Shown one piece after another: positions 34,016 through 42,059 of a DNA stretch of 64,000 nucleotides; within the stretch, counting starts at the first letter, position 1, and the number at the start of each line of letters is the position of its first letter. The DNA comes from Acidovorax sp. GBBC 1281 (GTDB lineage Bacteria; Pseudomonadota; Gammaproteobacteria; Burkholderiales; Burkholderiaceae_C). The notes beneath the pieces are model-generated. The model was not told the origin of the DNA, did not search any database, and worked only from the letters and a program-made list of their open reading frames with translations. Both the position numbers and the translations under genes were made by a program. The stretch lies in the NCBI RefSeq assembly GCF_028473645.1, contig NZ_CP097269.1, forward strand, positions 5,045,501 through 5,109,500, read 5' to 3'.

Positions 34016-35824
34016 TCACATTCTGGCTGGCGCCGATACGCCCAGCACGGCCAGGCCATTGTGCAATACCTGTGCGGTGGCGGCGACGAGCGCCAGGCGC
34101 GCGCGCTTGACGGCTTCATCGTCCACCAGGATGCGCTCGGCGTCGTAGTAGCTGTGGTAGCTCGCGGCCAGGTCGCGCAGGTAGAAGGTGACGTCGTGCG
34201 GCGCCTCGCCTTCGGTCGCGGCGGTGAGCATTTCGGGGTATTTGGCCAATTGCAGCATCAGCGCCTGGGCCTGCGGGCCTTCGAGCGCGGACAGGTCCAC
34301 GTCTTTAAGTTCATTCAATATGAACGCAAAGTTTTGATCTGATCGAGCAAGTTCACCCAAACTTTCTAGTTCTGCTGGCGCCAAGCTTTCGAGTTTTTCA
34401 TCCGAGATATTTGGGTCATCACCCCGGCGTTGCGCGTGCCAAGCGGCGAGCACGGAGCGAATACGTGCATATGCGTACTGCACGTAGTACACCGGGTTGT
34501 CGTTGTTCTGAGCCACGGCCAGATCGACGTCGAAGGTGTATTCGGTGTCGGGCTTACGGCTCAGCAGGAAGAAGCGCACGGCATCCTTGCTGGTCCACTC
34601 GATCAGGTCGCGCAGCGTCACGTAGCTGCCGGCGCGCTTGCTGATCTTGACCTCTTCGCCGCCCTTGACCACGCGCACCATGGTGTGCAGCACGTAGTCG
34701 GGGTAGCCCTGCGGAATGCCCACGTCGGCGGCCTGAAGGCCGGCGCGCACGCGGGCGATGGTGCCGTGGTGGTCCGTGCCCTGGATGTTGACGACCTTGG
34801 CGTAGCCGCGCTCCCATTTGGAGATGTGGTAGGCCACGTCGGGCACGAAGTACGTGTACGAGCCGTCCTGCTTACGCATCACGCGGTCCTTGTCGTCACC
34901 GTAGTCGGTGGATTGGAGCCACAGCGCGCCGTCCTGCTCGTAGGTCTTGCCGTTGGCGACCAGCCGGTTCACCGTGGCCTCGACGCGGCCGCTGGTGTAC
35001 AGGCTCGACTCCAGGTAGTACTCGTCGAACTTCAGGTTGAAGGCCTGCAGGTCCTTGTCCTGCTCGTGGCGCAGGTAGGCCACCGCGAAGTTGCGGATGG
35101 ACTCCACATCCTCCACGTCGCCGCTGGCCGTGAAGGCGCGGTCGGTGGCCTGCACCGTCTTCTTCGCGAGGAAGTCGTTGGCGATGTCCTGGATGTAGTC
35201 GCCGTTGTAGAACCCCTTGCTGGCGGGATTCTCGGGGTCGGTGGGCCAGCAGTCGCCGCCGGGCTTGAAGCCCTTGGCGCGCAGCTGCGTGCTGTGCGTG
35301 AGCGTGTGGATCTGCACGCCCGCATCGTTGTAGTAGTACTCGCGGTGCACCTTCCAGCCCTGCGTGGCGAAGAGGTTGCAGATCGCATCGCCCAGGGCCG
35401 CCTGGCGGCCGTGGCCCACGTGCAGCGGGCCCGTGGGGTTGGCCGAGACGAACTCGACCAGCACCTTCCGGCCGTTGTCCGGCTGCTGGCCGAAGCGCTC
35501 GCCGGCGGCCAGCACTTCGCGCACCACTTCCTGCTTGGCGGCGGGCTTCAGGCGGATGTTGATGAAGCCGGGGCCGGCGATCTCCAGCGCGTCGACCCAG
35601 CGGCCGAAGGCCGGCGTGGCCAGCAGGGCCTCGCGCAGCGTTTCGGCCAGCTGGCGGGGGTTCTGCCTGGCGGCCTTGGCCAGCTGCATGGCGGCGGTGC
35701 AGGCGAAATCGCCATGCGCGGCCACCTTGGGGGATTCAAAAGCAGCACGCCCGGCAGCGCCGGGCGACAATTTTTCCAGCTCGCCGGCGAGCGCCGCGAG
35801 CAATTCCTGTTTGACGGAGAGCAT
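34016..35824 (-). CDS. argS: Arginyl-tRNA synthetase
   Basis: A class I aminoacyl-tRNA synthetase that charges tRNA-Arg. The 602-aa product has the N-terminal Add-1 domain, the HIGH motif within [19 protein letters not shown] near residue 130, the [18 protein letters not shown] segment, KISKRAG as the KMSKS-like loop near 392, and the anticodon-binding DALR domain with [17 protein letters not shown]. All expected parts are present. A short stretch of the gene, 34300-34430, is markedly AT-richer than the rest; it encodes the variable region [19 protein letters not shown]. Confidence 0.96.
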   Translation of the reverse strand: MLSVKQELLAALAGELEKLSPGAAGRAAFESPKVAAHGDFACTAAMQLAKAARQNPRQLAETLREALLATPAFGRWVDALEIAGPGFINIRLKPAAKQEVVREVLAAGERFGQQPDNGRKVLVEFVSANPTGPLHVGHGRQAALGDAICNLFATQGWKVHREYYYNDAGVQIHTLTHSTQLRAKGFKPGGDCWPTDPENPASKGFYNGDYIQDIANDFLAKKTVQATDRAFTASGDVEDVESIRNFAVAYLRHEQDKDLQAFNLKFDEYYLESSLYTSGRVEATVNRLVANGKTYEQDGALWLQSTDYGDDKDRVMRKQDGSYTYFVPDVAYHISKWERGYAKVVNIQGTDHHGTIARVRAGLQAADVGIPQGYPDYVLHTMVRVVKGGEEVKISKRAGSYVTLRDLIEWTSKDAVRFFLLSRKPDTEYTFDVDLAVAQNNDNPVYYVQYAYARIRSVLAAWHAQRRGDDPNISDEKLESLAPAELESLGELARSDQNFAFILNELKDVDLSALEGPQAQALMLQLAKYPEMLTAATEGEAPHDVTFYLRDLAASYHSYYDAERILVDDEAVKRARLALVAATAQVLHNGLAVLGVSAPARM

Positions 35825-35941
35825 GCGGCGATTCTACGGGCCGCCCGTCATCCAAACTTTCGGCCATGACGTTATGCTGAACAGCCTCGCGGGGTGCGCG
35901 TCGACGGGGGGCTTCCTATCCACTTTTTGCAGGAACACGAC

Positions 35942-36280
35942 ATGAAGAATCTGCTCTCCGTGGTGGCCGCCGCCGGCCTCGCCCTCTCCTTCGCCACGGC
36001 GCATGCCGCCGATGCCCCCGCAGCCGCCGCCTCCGCGCCGGCCAAGGCCCCCACTGCTCAACAGAGCAAGATGACCACCTGCAACGCCGATGCCAAGACC
36101 AAGGCACTCAAGGGCGACGAACGCAAGGCCTTCATGAAGGACTGCCTCAGCGCCGACAAGCAGGCCGCCCAGCAGGGCAAGATGACCACCTGCAACGCCG
36201 ACGCCAAGACCAAGGCGCTCAAGGGCGACGAGCGCAAGGCCTTCATGAAGCAGTGCCTGAGCAACAAGCCCGCCGCCTGA
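35942..36280 (+). CDS. PsiF-repeat family exported protein
   Basis: A 112-aa periplasmic protein with a Sec signal peptide (MKNLLSVVAAAGLALSFATA, cleavage near HAADA) and two PsiF repeats. Each repeat reads MTTCNADAKTKALKGDERKA and then FMKxCLS, with two conserved cysteines. E. coli PsiF is phosphate-starvation inducible; its role is unknown. The two repeats are nearly identical at DNA level. The ATG at 35942 follows AGGA by about eight bases. The gene is divergent from argS and ends in a strong terminator. Confidence 0.85.
   Translation: MKNLLSVVAAAGLALSFATAHAADAPAAAASAPAKAPTAQQSKMTTCNADAKTKALKGDERKAFMKDCLSADKQAAQQGKMTTCNADAKTKALKGDERKAFMKQCLSNKPAA
36068..36261 (+). repeat. Internal tandem duplication in the PsiF gene
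   Basis: Units of about 83 bases at 36068-36150 and 36179-36261 differ at only a few, mostly silent, positions and are offset by 111 bases (37 codons). Confidence 0.85.
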
Positions 36281-36307
36281 TCCGGCCGCCGGCCCGCCCT
36301 ATCGTCC

Positions 36308-36334
36308 AAAAGCCCCGCGTTGCGGGGCTTTTTT
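36308..36334 (+). terminator. Rho-independent terminator after the PsiF gene
   Basis: AGCCCCGC and GCGGGGCT with a GTT loop, flanked by AAA and six T. It can serve both the psiF-like gene and the convergent DUF2214 gene. Confidence 0.9.
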
Positions 36335-36350
36335 GCTGGGCGCGGGGCGT

Positions 36351-36806
36351 TCAGCGGATGCCGACGCCCCGCGCGAGGAACGTGGCCGCCAGCGGGATCA
36401 GCACCAGCAGGTGCGCCTCGATCATGACCAGGCGCCGGGTGCTGCGGATCGCCGCCTCGTCCGGCAGCGCCCCCGTGGCGCGCAGGGCCTTGCGCCAGCG
36501 CAGGAACCGCAGGGTGGGCGCGATGGAGATCAGCCCGACCACCACGAACAGCCCCACCTTCACATGCAGCAGCGGCTGCATTCCATACCACTGCACGCCC
36601 TTGATGCCCCAGCCGACGCGGGCCAGCCCCGTGGCCAGCACGGCCAGGGCCGCGATGCCATAGAACCGGTCCAGCTGCGCCAGCCGCTCCACCGCGGCCG
36701 CGTTCAGCCAGGCCGGGCGGCACAGCGCGGCTTCGCTGGCCAGGAAGGTGACCATGGTGAGAATGGCCAGGAAATGGGCATAGGCCAAAAGGGCTTCGGT
36801 GGTCAT
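36351..36806 (-). CDS. DUF2214 family membrane protein
   Basis: A 151-aa inner-membrane protein with four hydrophobic helices. It begins MTTEALLAYAHFLAILTMVT, continues RLAQLDRFYGIAALAVLATG, has the conserved HVKVGLFVVVGLISIAPTLR helix 3 with His, and ends in the helix MIEAHLLVLIPLAATFLA. The function of the family is unknown. The ATG complement at 36804-36806 matches the start of homology and has GGAA (minus strand) upstream. It is divergent from the PIP-box gene. Confidence 0.82.
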   Translation of the reverse strand: MTTEALLAYAHFLAILTMVTFLASEAALCRPAWLNAAAVERLAQLDRFYGIAALAVLATGLARVGWGIKGVQWYGMQPLLHVKVGLFVVVGLISIAPTLRFLRWRKALRATGALPDEAAIRSTRRLVMIEAHLLVLIPLAATFLARGVGIR

Positions 36807-36871
36807 GTGGCGTTCCTTGGAGTTGGGGGCGGCGCGATGGTAGCGCGCCCACGGCAACGCCTGCGCCGCGT

Positions 36872-36896
36872 TTCGCTTGCCCGTGCAGCGCTTCGG
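36872..36896 (+). promoter_or_regulatory. Plant-inducible promoter (PIP) box
   Basis: TTCGC, exactly 15 bases, TTCGG: a full match to the HrpX/HrpB-type consensus TTCGB-N15-TTCGB used by type III secretion genes in Xanthomonas, Ralstonia and Acidovorax. It lies 66 bases before the chosen start of the downstream gene. I see no clear -10 box at the usual 30-32 base distance; AACAGT at 36926-36931 is the nearest. Confidence 0.72.
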
Positions 36897-36962
36897 ATGC
36901 ACGCGCGGGATCGCCGAGAAGGCGCAACAGTGACGGCTTCACCATTCTTGCGAGGCATGTCC

Positions 36963-37871
36963 ATGCCGATCCCATCGATTTCCCACACGCAGCTCAGCAC
37001 TCTGTTCAAGGACGGCCAGGGCAAGTCCGACACACAGGACCTGGTCAAGAAGGTCCTGGAAATGCTGCTCGTCAGCCTGCTGGAAAAGCTCAGCAAGAAA
37101 GACGATGCGCCGTCCAGCCCATCCAGCGGCGCGCCGGCTGCCAGCCCGGCCCCCAGCCCGTCGGCCGGCCCGGCCAGCACCCCATCGGCCCCTCCAGCGC
37201 CTACGCCCACGCAAAACAGCACCGCCGGCACGGCCCCCGCACCGGCACCCGCGGCCAGCCCTGCCGCACCCGGCAGCGGCACGGCAGGCAACGACTTCGG
37301 CACGCAGAGCGTGGCGGAAGGTGCGGGCAAGGTCCACCCGAAATTCGAGCCAGTGCTGCGCGGCGACGAGTCGCAAAAAGATTCGCAGATCAAGACGCAG
37401 GCGGACTTCGGCAAGGCGGCCGATGCCACGGCCAGGGAATACGGCCTCGACCCCAACCTGTTCCGCGCGCAGCTGGAGGTGGAATCCAACGCCTTCTCCA
37501 AGGGCTTCCAAGGCGCCATGAAGCTGGAAGGCGACCTTGGCCGCGCCGGCGAGAACAACACCTCCATCGGCCTGGGGCAGATTTCCCGCAAGTTCCTGGA
37601 CGGCCGCGAATGGGCGGATGGCGGCCCCGGCAACGAACGGGTCGGCGGCCAGAAGGTGTCCACCGAGCAATACCAGGACAGCGTGACGACGCAGTTGCGG
37701 ATGGCCGCGTCCAACCTGGCCCAGCGCGTGGCCGACCATGGCGGCCTGCAGCAGGGGCTGGCGTACTACGTGTCGGGCAACCCCGACCCGGGCAATGCCA
37801 ACGCCAGCGCCTACATCGACCGGATCAACACGGCACTGAAGGACCCGGCGGTCGTCGGGCCCGGCCGCTGA
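36963..37871 (+). CDS. Lytic-transglycosylase-like protein, candidate type III secreted or secretion-associated
   Basis: A 302-aa protein with no Sec signal peptide. The N-terminus is polar and Ser/Thr-containing (MPIPSISHTQLSTLFKDGQG), as in many type III substrates. An amphipathic helix (LVKKVLEMLLVSLLEKLSKK) and a Pro/Ala/Ser linker at about 50-110 follow. The C-terminal domain resembles soluble lytic transglycosylases/lysozymes: EYGLDPNLFRAQLEVESNAF with a candidate catalytic Glu at residue 172 or 174, then TSIGLGQISRKFLDGREW. Similar enzymes open the peptidoglycan for the type III apparatus (for example Hpa2). The PIP box upstream supports this. GAGG lies seven bases before the ATG at 36963; the ATG at 36957 is too close to it. 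Confidence 0.75.
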   Translation: MPIPSISHTQLSTLFKDGQGKSDTQDLVKKVLEMLLVSLLEKLSKKDDAPSSPSSGAPAASPAPSPSAGPASTPSAPPAPTPTQNSTAGTAPAPAPAASPAAPGSGTAGNDFGTQSVAEGAGKVHPKFEPVLRGDESQKDSQIKTQADFGKAADATAREYGLDPNLFRAQLEVESNAFSKGFQGAMKLEGDLGRAGENNTSIGLGQISRKFLDGREWADGGPGNERVGGQKVSTEQYQDSVTTQLRMAASNLAQRVADHGGLQQGLAYYVSGNPDPGNANASAYIDRINTALKDPAVVGPGR

Positions 37872-37910
37872 CCCGCGCAGGCAGCGCAACGGGGCACCGC
37901 CCGCGCCGCA

Positions 37911-38633
37911 TCACTGCGGCGCCGGCGCCCCGATGTCCTGGCGCACCCAGTCGTCGAGCAGCGCCTTTTCATACCGCAGCGGATCGCTGCCGCCCCGCCC
38001 AGCGCGGGACAGGAACGACGGATCGCGCAGCTCGCGGCGACCGGACTGCAGCACGCGGCCGTCGGCCGCCATCCGCTGGAACTCCAGATCGATGCGCGGC
38101 GGATACACGTCGCGCACGATGCGCACCTGCGCCAGCTGCGCGCCGCGTCCGGGCTCGAACCCGCCCGCGCGCTGCACGTCGGTGATGCGCACCGCCAGCC
38201 GCTCGCCATCGGGCAGCGCGGCGGCGGCGCGTTCGGACAGGTGCTGGCACAGGGCATCGACCCATGCCCGGCGCGCACGGTCGGACTCGTGCGGGCCCAT
38301 TCGGGCATCGCTGAAGCGGGAGGGATCGTCGTACTCCACGCTGACGATGCCCGGAGGAATCGCCTGCGCGCCGCGTGCCGCGGCAGGCCCCGGGCCGGGA
38401 GCGGCCGGCCGTGCGGATTCCGGGGCCGGGCTTCGTCCCGCCACGGGCGCCTGGGGCGCAGCGGGAGCCGTTGGCGGCCCGCCCGCGCAGCCGGCCAGCA
38501 AGGCCGCGGCGGCCAGCAAGGCCGCGGCGGCCAGCAGGACCAGCGCCGCACCCGCGCGGCCGCGACCCGGCCAGGCCATGCCCGCGGCGCGCGGCGCCGC
38601 GCCGCGCCGCCTCGGTGGGAAATGGTGGGTCAT
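37911..38633 (-). CDS. DUF3016 family lipoprotein
   Basis: A 240-aa predicted lipoprotein. After a basic N-terminus comes an unusually long, repetitive hydrophobic stretch ending in the lipobox LLAGC, then a Pro/Ala-rich linker. The DUF3016 region (GIVSVEYDDPSRFSDARMGP) follows, with RIDLEFQRMAADGRVLQSGR and a C-terminal RYEKALLDDWVRQDI. The function is unknown. The start at 38633 is supported by AAGGAG about seven bases upstream and by overlap with the LysR gene stop (ATGA). An internal ATG at 38579 is an alternative. The signal sequence contains an 18-base tandem repeat. Confidence 0.78.
   Translation of the reverse strand: MTHHFPPRRRGAAPRAAGMAWPGRGRAGAALVLLAAAALLAAAALLAGCAGGPPTAPAAPQAPVAGRSPAPESARPAAPGPGPAAARGAQAIPPGIVSVEYDDPSRFSDARMGPHESDRARRAWVDALCQHLSERAAAALPDGERLAVRITDVQRAGGFEPGRGAQLAQVRIVRDVYPPRIDLEFQRMAADGRVLQSGRRELRDPSFLSRAGRGGSDPLRYEKALLDDWVRQDIGAPAPQ
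38494..38537 (-). repeat. 18-base tandem repeat in the DUF3016 signal sequence
   Basis: The unit GCCAGCAAGGCCGCGGCG occurs at 38494-38511 and 38512-38529, with a partial third copy after it. It encodes the repeating hydrophobic LLAAAA of the signal peptide; gain or loss of a unit would keep the frame. Confidence 0.85.
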
Positions 38634-39601
38634 GGCAAGGCTCCTTCTTGGGTGGATGGGGTGGCGGCAGGGCCCGCCGTGCGGCGCCAGAACTCAGGCT
38701 GGCCGTAATGGTGCTTGAGGTAGTCGATCCACAGCCGCACGCGCAGCGGCATGTGCTTGCGCTGGGGAAAGACCACGTAGATGCCGTTGGGCGGCGCGGC
38801 GAAGTCTTCCAGCACAGCGGCCAGGCGGCCCGCGGCGATCTCGGCCTCGACCTCCCAGGTGCTGCGCCAGGCGATGCCCCAGCCGCCCAGGCACCAGTCG
38901 TGCAGCACCTGCCCGTCCGAGCAGTCCAGCGGCCCGCCGGGCTTGAAGTGCACGACCTCGGCGCCGCCGCCCTCGGCCGCGGGCATGCGAAAGGCCCAGC
39001 CGCGCGTTTGCGAGGCGTCGCTGGAGAGCGTGAGGCAGGCGTGCTGCGCCAGGTCGCCCGGGTGGCGCGGCGTACCGTGGCGCGCCAGGTACGCCGGCGT
39101 GGCCACGCACAGGCGCCGGTTGTCGGCGATGCGCACGCTCACCAGGGAAGAGTCGGGCAGGTCGCCCACGCGCACCGCGCAGTCGAACCCCTCGCCGGCC
39201 AGATCGACCACGCGGTCGCTCAGGTTGAGCGAGATGGTCACCTCGGCATGCAGGTCGCGAAAGCGCGGCACCAGCGGCGCCACGTGGCGCCGCCCGAAAC
39301 CCGCCGGCGCGGTAATGCGCAGGTGCCCGGTGGCCTTGACGCCGCCGGCGGACACGCTGGCCTCGGCATTCGCCACGTCGGACAGCAGGCGCTGACAATC
39401 TTCCAGGAAGGCGCTGCCCTCGTGCGTGAGGTGGATGCGCCGCGTGGTGCGCACCATGAGCTTGACCCCCAGGTGCTCTTCCAGCGCATCGAGCCGGCGC
39501 CCCATGATGGCCGGAGCCACGCCTTCGGCCTTGGCGGCGGCGGTGAGGCTGCCGCGCGTTGCCACCGACACGAATGACTCGAAGGCCTTGAGCTTGTCCA
39601 T
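38630..39601 (-). CDS. LysR-family transcriptional regulator
   Basis: A 323-aa regulator. The N-terminal winged helix-turn-helix is MDKLKAFESFVSVATRGSLT then AAAKAEGVAPAIMGRRLDAL. The effector-binding domain follows (GHLRITAPAGFGRRHVAPLV, LNLSDRVVDLAGEGFDCAVR), of the CrgA-like LysR subgroup. The neighbouring gene on the same strand is the overlapping DUF3016 lipoprotein, not an obvious target. The divergent side holds a dispersed repeat and the GntR block, so no target operon is evident. The start is the ATG complement at 39599-39601. Confidence 0.93.
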   Translation of the reverse strand: MDKLKAFESFVSVATRGSLTAAAKAEGVAPAIMGRRLDALEEHLGVKLMVRTTRRIHLTHEGSAFLEDCQRLLSDVANAEASVSAGGVKATGHLRITAPAGFGRRHVAPLVPRFRDLHAEVTISLNLSDRVVDLAGEGFDCAVRVGDLPDSSLVSVRIADNRRLCVATPAYLARHGTPRHPGDLAQHACLTLSSDASQTRGWAFRMPAAEGGGAEVVHFKPGGPLDCSDGQVLHDWCLGGWGIAWRSTWEVEAEIAAGRLAAVLEDFAAPPNGIYVVFPQRKHMPLRVRLWIDYLKHHYGQPEFWRRTAGPAATPSTQEGALP

Positions 39602-39687
39602 GGGCGCCGATTATGCGGATGGATGTCACGGATGCATGCGGGTTCCGCGCTGATTGCTGACGTATGAATTCAAGCGAAATCGGGCAC

Positions 39688-39730
39688 CAGCACAATAAAA
39701 TCTATGGCATACAGCTATCAATACCATAGC
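39688..39730 (-). repeat. Dispersed palindromic element, intergenic copy
   Basis: CAGCACAATAAAATCTATGG (arm, reverse orientation) followed by GCTATCAATACCATAGC (39714-39730), in the gap between the LysR and GntR genes. Confidence 0.75.
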
Positions 39731-39800
39731 AAACTTCGCCCCATGGGATCGCACGGGGCCGCGCCGCGCCGCCCCGCGCCGATCGCTCCCGCAGCCGCGC

Positions 39801-40541
39801 CTAGACGGCCGCGCGGGTGAGCTGCATCGACAGCGTGTAGCGGCTGGCCGGGTGCAGCGTCACGCTCACATCCATCAGCTCGCCGCCGGTGTCCACGTAG
39901 CGACGAACGATCTTCAGCGCCGCGGAACCGGCGGGCGCCTGCAGCTCTTCGGCCAGCGACTCCGGCACCAGCGCCCCCACGATGTCCTGCCGCACCTTGG
40001 CGATGCGCAGGCCGTACTGCGCCTCCAGCAGGCTGCTGACCAGCACGTCGGGCGCGGCGCGCACGTGTTCGGCCAGTTCCCGCGCGTCGAAGCGGGCCGC
40101 ATCCACATAGACCACCGTCCAGGCGATGGGCAGGTGCGGCGCGGCACCGTCCCGGCGCAGGCTGGCGATGGCGAGGCAGCGGCTGCCGGCGGCGCAACCC
40201 AGCTCCGCGGCCAGGTCGCGGTCGAGCACCACCTCTTCGATGCGGCGCACCTCGCGCACGTGCGTGGCGCCGAACTGCACCAGGTCGTCCAGCGAGGCCA
40301 GCGTCTGCTGGTAGTGCGCATTGGGCGTGGCCGCCTCCACGCGCGTGCCCACCTTCTTGCGGCGCGACACCAGACCGGATTGCTGCAGCTCCGAGATCGC
40401 GGCGCGCACCGTGTGGCGGCTCACGCCGTAGCGGTCGCACAGCTCCAGCTCGGTCGGCAGCAGCGCGCCCACCACGTATTCGCCCGCGGCGATGCGTTCC
40501 GACAGATGGCGCGCCACCAGCGCGTAGCGCGGCTCAGCCAT
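39801..40541 (-). CDS. GntR-family regulator with UTRA effector domain
   Basis: A 246-aa regulator of the HutC subfamily. A winged helix-turn-helix at residues 5-70 (LPTELELCDRYGVSRHTVRA, AISELQQSGLVSRRKKVGT) is followed by a UTRA ligand-binding domain (LAIASLRRDGAAPHLPIAWT, LKIVRRYVDTGGELMDVSVT). The ATG complement at 40539-40541 starts the DNA-binding domain. It is divergent from the lyase-tctC-fumC operon, and a perfect palindrome lies between the two. It most likely represses that operon until an organic-acid effector binds. Confidence 0.9.
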   Translation of the reverse strand: MAEPRYALVARHLSERIAAGEYVVGALLPTELELCDRYGVSRHTVRAAISELQQSGLVSRRKKVGTRVEAATPNAHYQQTLASLDDLVQFGATHVREVRRIEEVVLDRDLAAELGCAAGSRCLAIASLRRDGAAPHLPIAWTVVYVDAARFDARELAEHVRAAPDVLVSSLLEAQYGLRIAKVRQDIVGALVPESLAEELQAPAGSAALKIVRRYVDTGGELMDVSVTLHPASRYTLSMQLTRAAV

Positions 40542-40578
40542 GGGCGCAGCCTTCCATCCGGGGTAAATCCGGATTTTC

Positions 40579-40596
40579 TTTATGTACGTACATAAA
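40579..40596. promoter_or_regulatory. Perfect 18-bp palindrome, probable GntR operator
   Basis: TTTATGTACGTACATAAA is a perfect inverted repeat in the divergent interval, AT-rich and centred 47 bases from the regulator start and 70 from the lyase start. Placement and symmetry fit a HutC/GntR dimer site covering the lyase promoter. Confidence 0.75.
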
Positions 40597-40657
40597 CACA
40601 ATAATTCATATGTCCGAACTTAATCACCTGCGGACGCCGACGCAACCCACCAACACC

Positions 40658-42031
40658 ATGACCACCCCTGCCTTCGCCTCCAGCACCGCCATCGACTCGC
40701 TGCTCTTTCGCGACGCTTTCGGCACGCCCGCCATGCGCGCGATCTTCGCCGACCGCACGCTCGTCGCCCGCTACATCGAAGTGGAGGTGGCGCTGGCCAC
40801 CGCGCAAGGCCGCTGCGGCGTGATTCCGGCCGAAGCGGCCCGCGAGATCGCCGCGCGCTGCGACCTGAACGCGCTCGACTTCGAGCTGCTGCGCCAGGAG
40901 ACCGACATTGTCGGCTACCCCATCCTGCCGCTGGTGCACCAGCTGGTGAAGCAGTGCGGCGACGCCGGCCGCTACGTGCACTGGGGCGCCACCACCCAGG
41001 ACATCATGGACACGGCCACGGTGCTGCAGGTGCGCGACGCGCTGGCGCTGGTGGAGGCCGACATCGCGGCCCTGCGCGGCATCCTGGCCGGCCTGGCCGA
41101 GCGCTACCGCGACACGCCCATGGCCGGGCGCACCCATCTGCAGCACGCGCTGCCCATCACCTTCGGCTACAAGGCCGCCATCTGGCTGGCGATGTTCGAC
41201 CGCCATGCCGAGCGGCTGCAGGAGCTGAAAAAACGCGTGCTCGTCGGCCAGTTCGCCGGCGCAGCGGGCACGCTGGCCTCGCTGGGCGAGCGCGGGCTGG
41301 AGGTGCAGGGCCTGCTGATGGAGGAGCTGCAGCTGGGCGTGCCCGCCACCACCTGGCACGTGGCACGCGACGGCCTGGCCGAGGCGGTGAACTTCCTGGC
41401 CCTGGTGACCGGCTCGCTGGGCAAGATCGCCTACGACGTGATGCTGCTGTCGGCCACCGAGTTCGGCGAGGTGTTCGAGCCTTTCGTGCCCGGCCGCGGC
41501 GCCAGCAGCACCATGCCGCAAAAGCGCAATGCGATCTCCAGCGAGCTGATGCTGGCGGCATCCAAGTCCGTGCGCCAGCATGCCGGCCTGATGCTGGACG
41601 CCATGGTGCAGGACCTGGAGCGCGCCACCGGCCCGTGGCACGCCGAATGGATCGCCATTCCCGAGAGCTTCGTGCTCACCGCCGGGGCCCTGAACCAGGC
41701 GCGCTTCATGCTCGGCGGCCTGATCGTCAACGAAGACCGCATGGCGAAGAACCTGGACATGACGGACGGCCTGATCGTGGCCGAGGCCGTGATGATGGGC
41801 CTGGCCCCGTTCACCGGCCGCCAGCAGGCACACGACATCGTCTACGGCGCCTGCCGCACCGTGAACACGCAGGGCGGCACGCTGGCCGATGCGCTGGCGC
41901 GGCTGCCCGAGGTGTCGGCGCACTTCGACCGCGCGGCGATCGACCGCCTCACCGATCCCCGCAACTACCTGGGCGCCGCGCCCGGGATGGTGGACCGCGC
42001 CCTGGCCCTGTCGCGCGCGCAGACAAGCTGA
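40658..42031 (+). CDS. Fumarase/aspartase-superfamily lyase (PcaB / adenylosuccinate-lyase-like)
   Basis: A 457-aa lyase of the class-II fumarase superfamily, closest in layout to 3-carboxy-cis,cis-muconate cycloisomerase and adenylosuccinate-lyase-like proteins. It shows LFRDAFGTPAMRAIFADRTL at the N-terminus, GRYVHWGATTQDIMDTATVL near residue 107, GRTHLQHALPITFGYKAAIW near 155 and the flexible signature loop RGASSTMPQKRN near 285 with its catalytic Ser. The reaction normally eliminates fumarate or cyclises muconate. I chose the ATG at 40658 because the ATG at 40610 would leave no leader after the promoter and operator. The true substrate is unknown; fumC downstream favours fumarate release. 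Confidence 0.82.
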   Translation: MTTPAFASSTAIDSLLFRDAFGTPAMRAIFADRTLVARYIEVEVALATAQGRCGVIPAEAAREIAARCDLNALDFELLRQETDIVGYPILPLVHQLVKQCGDAGRYVHWGATTQDIMDTATVLQVRDALALVEADIAALRGILAGLAERYRDTPMAGRTHLQHALPITFGYKAAIWLAMFDRHAERLQELKKRVLVGQFAGAAGTLASLGERGLEVQGLLMEELQLGVPATTWHVARDGLAEAVNFLALVTGSLGKIAYDVMLLSATEFGEVFEPFVPGRGASSTMPQKRNAISSELMLAASKSVRQHAGLMLDAMVQDLERATGPWHAEWIAIPESFVLTAGALNQARFMLGGLIVNEDRMAKNLDMTDGLIVAEAVMMGLAPFTGRQQAHDIVYGACRTVNTQGGTLADALARLPEVSAHFDRAAIDRLTDPRNYLGAAPGMVDRALALSRAQTS

Positions 42032-42059
42032 TTCCCAAGAACGTCAACCGGAGACAAGC

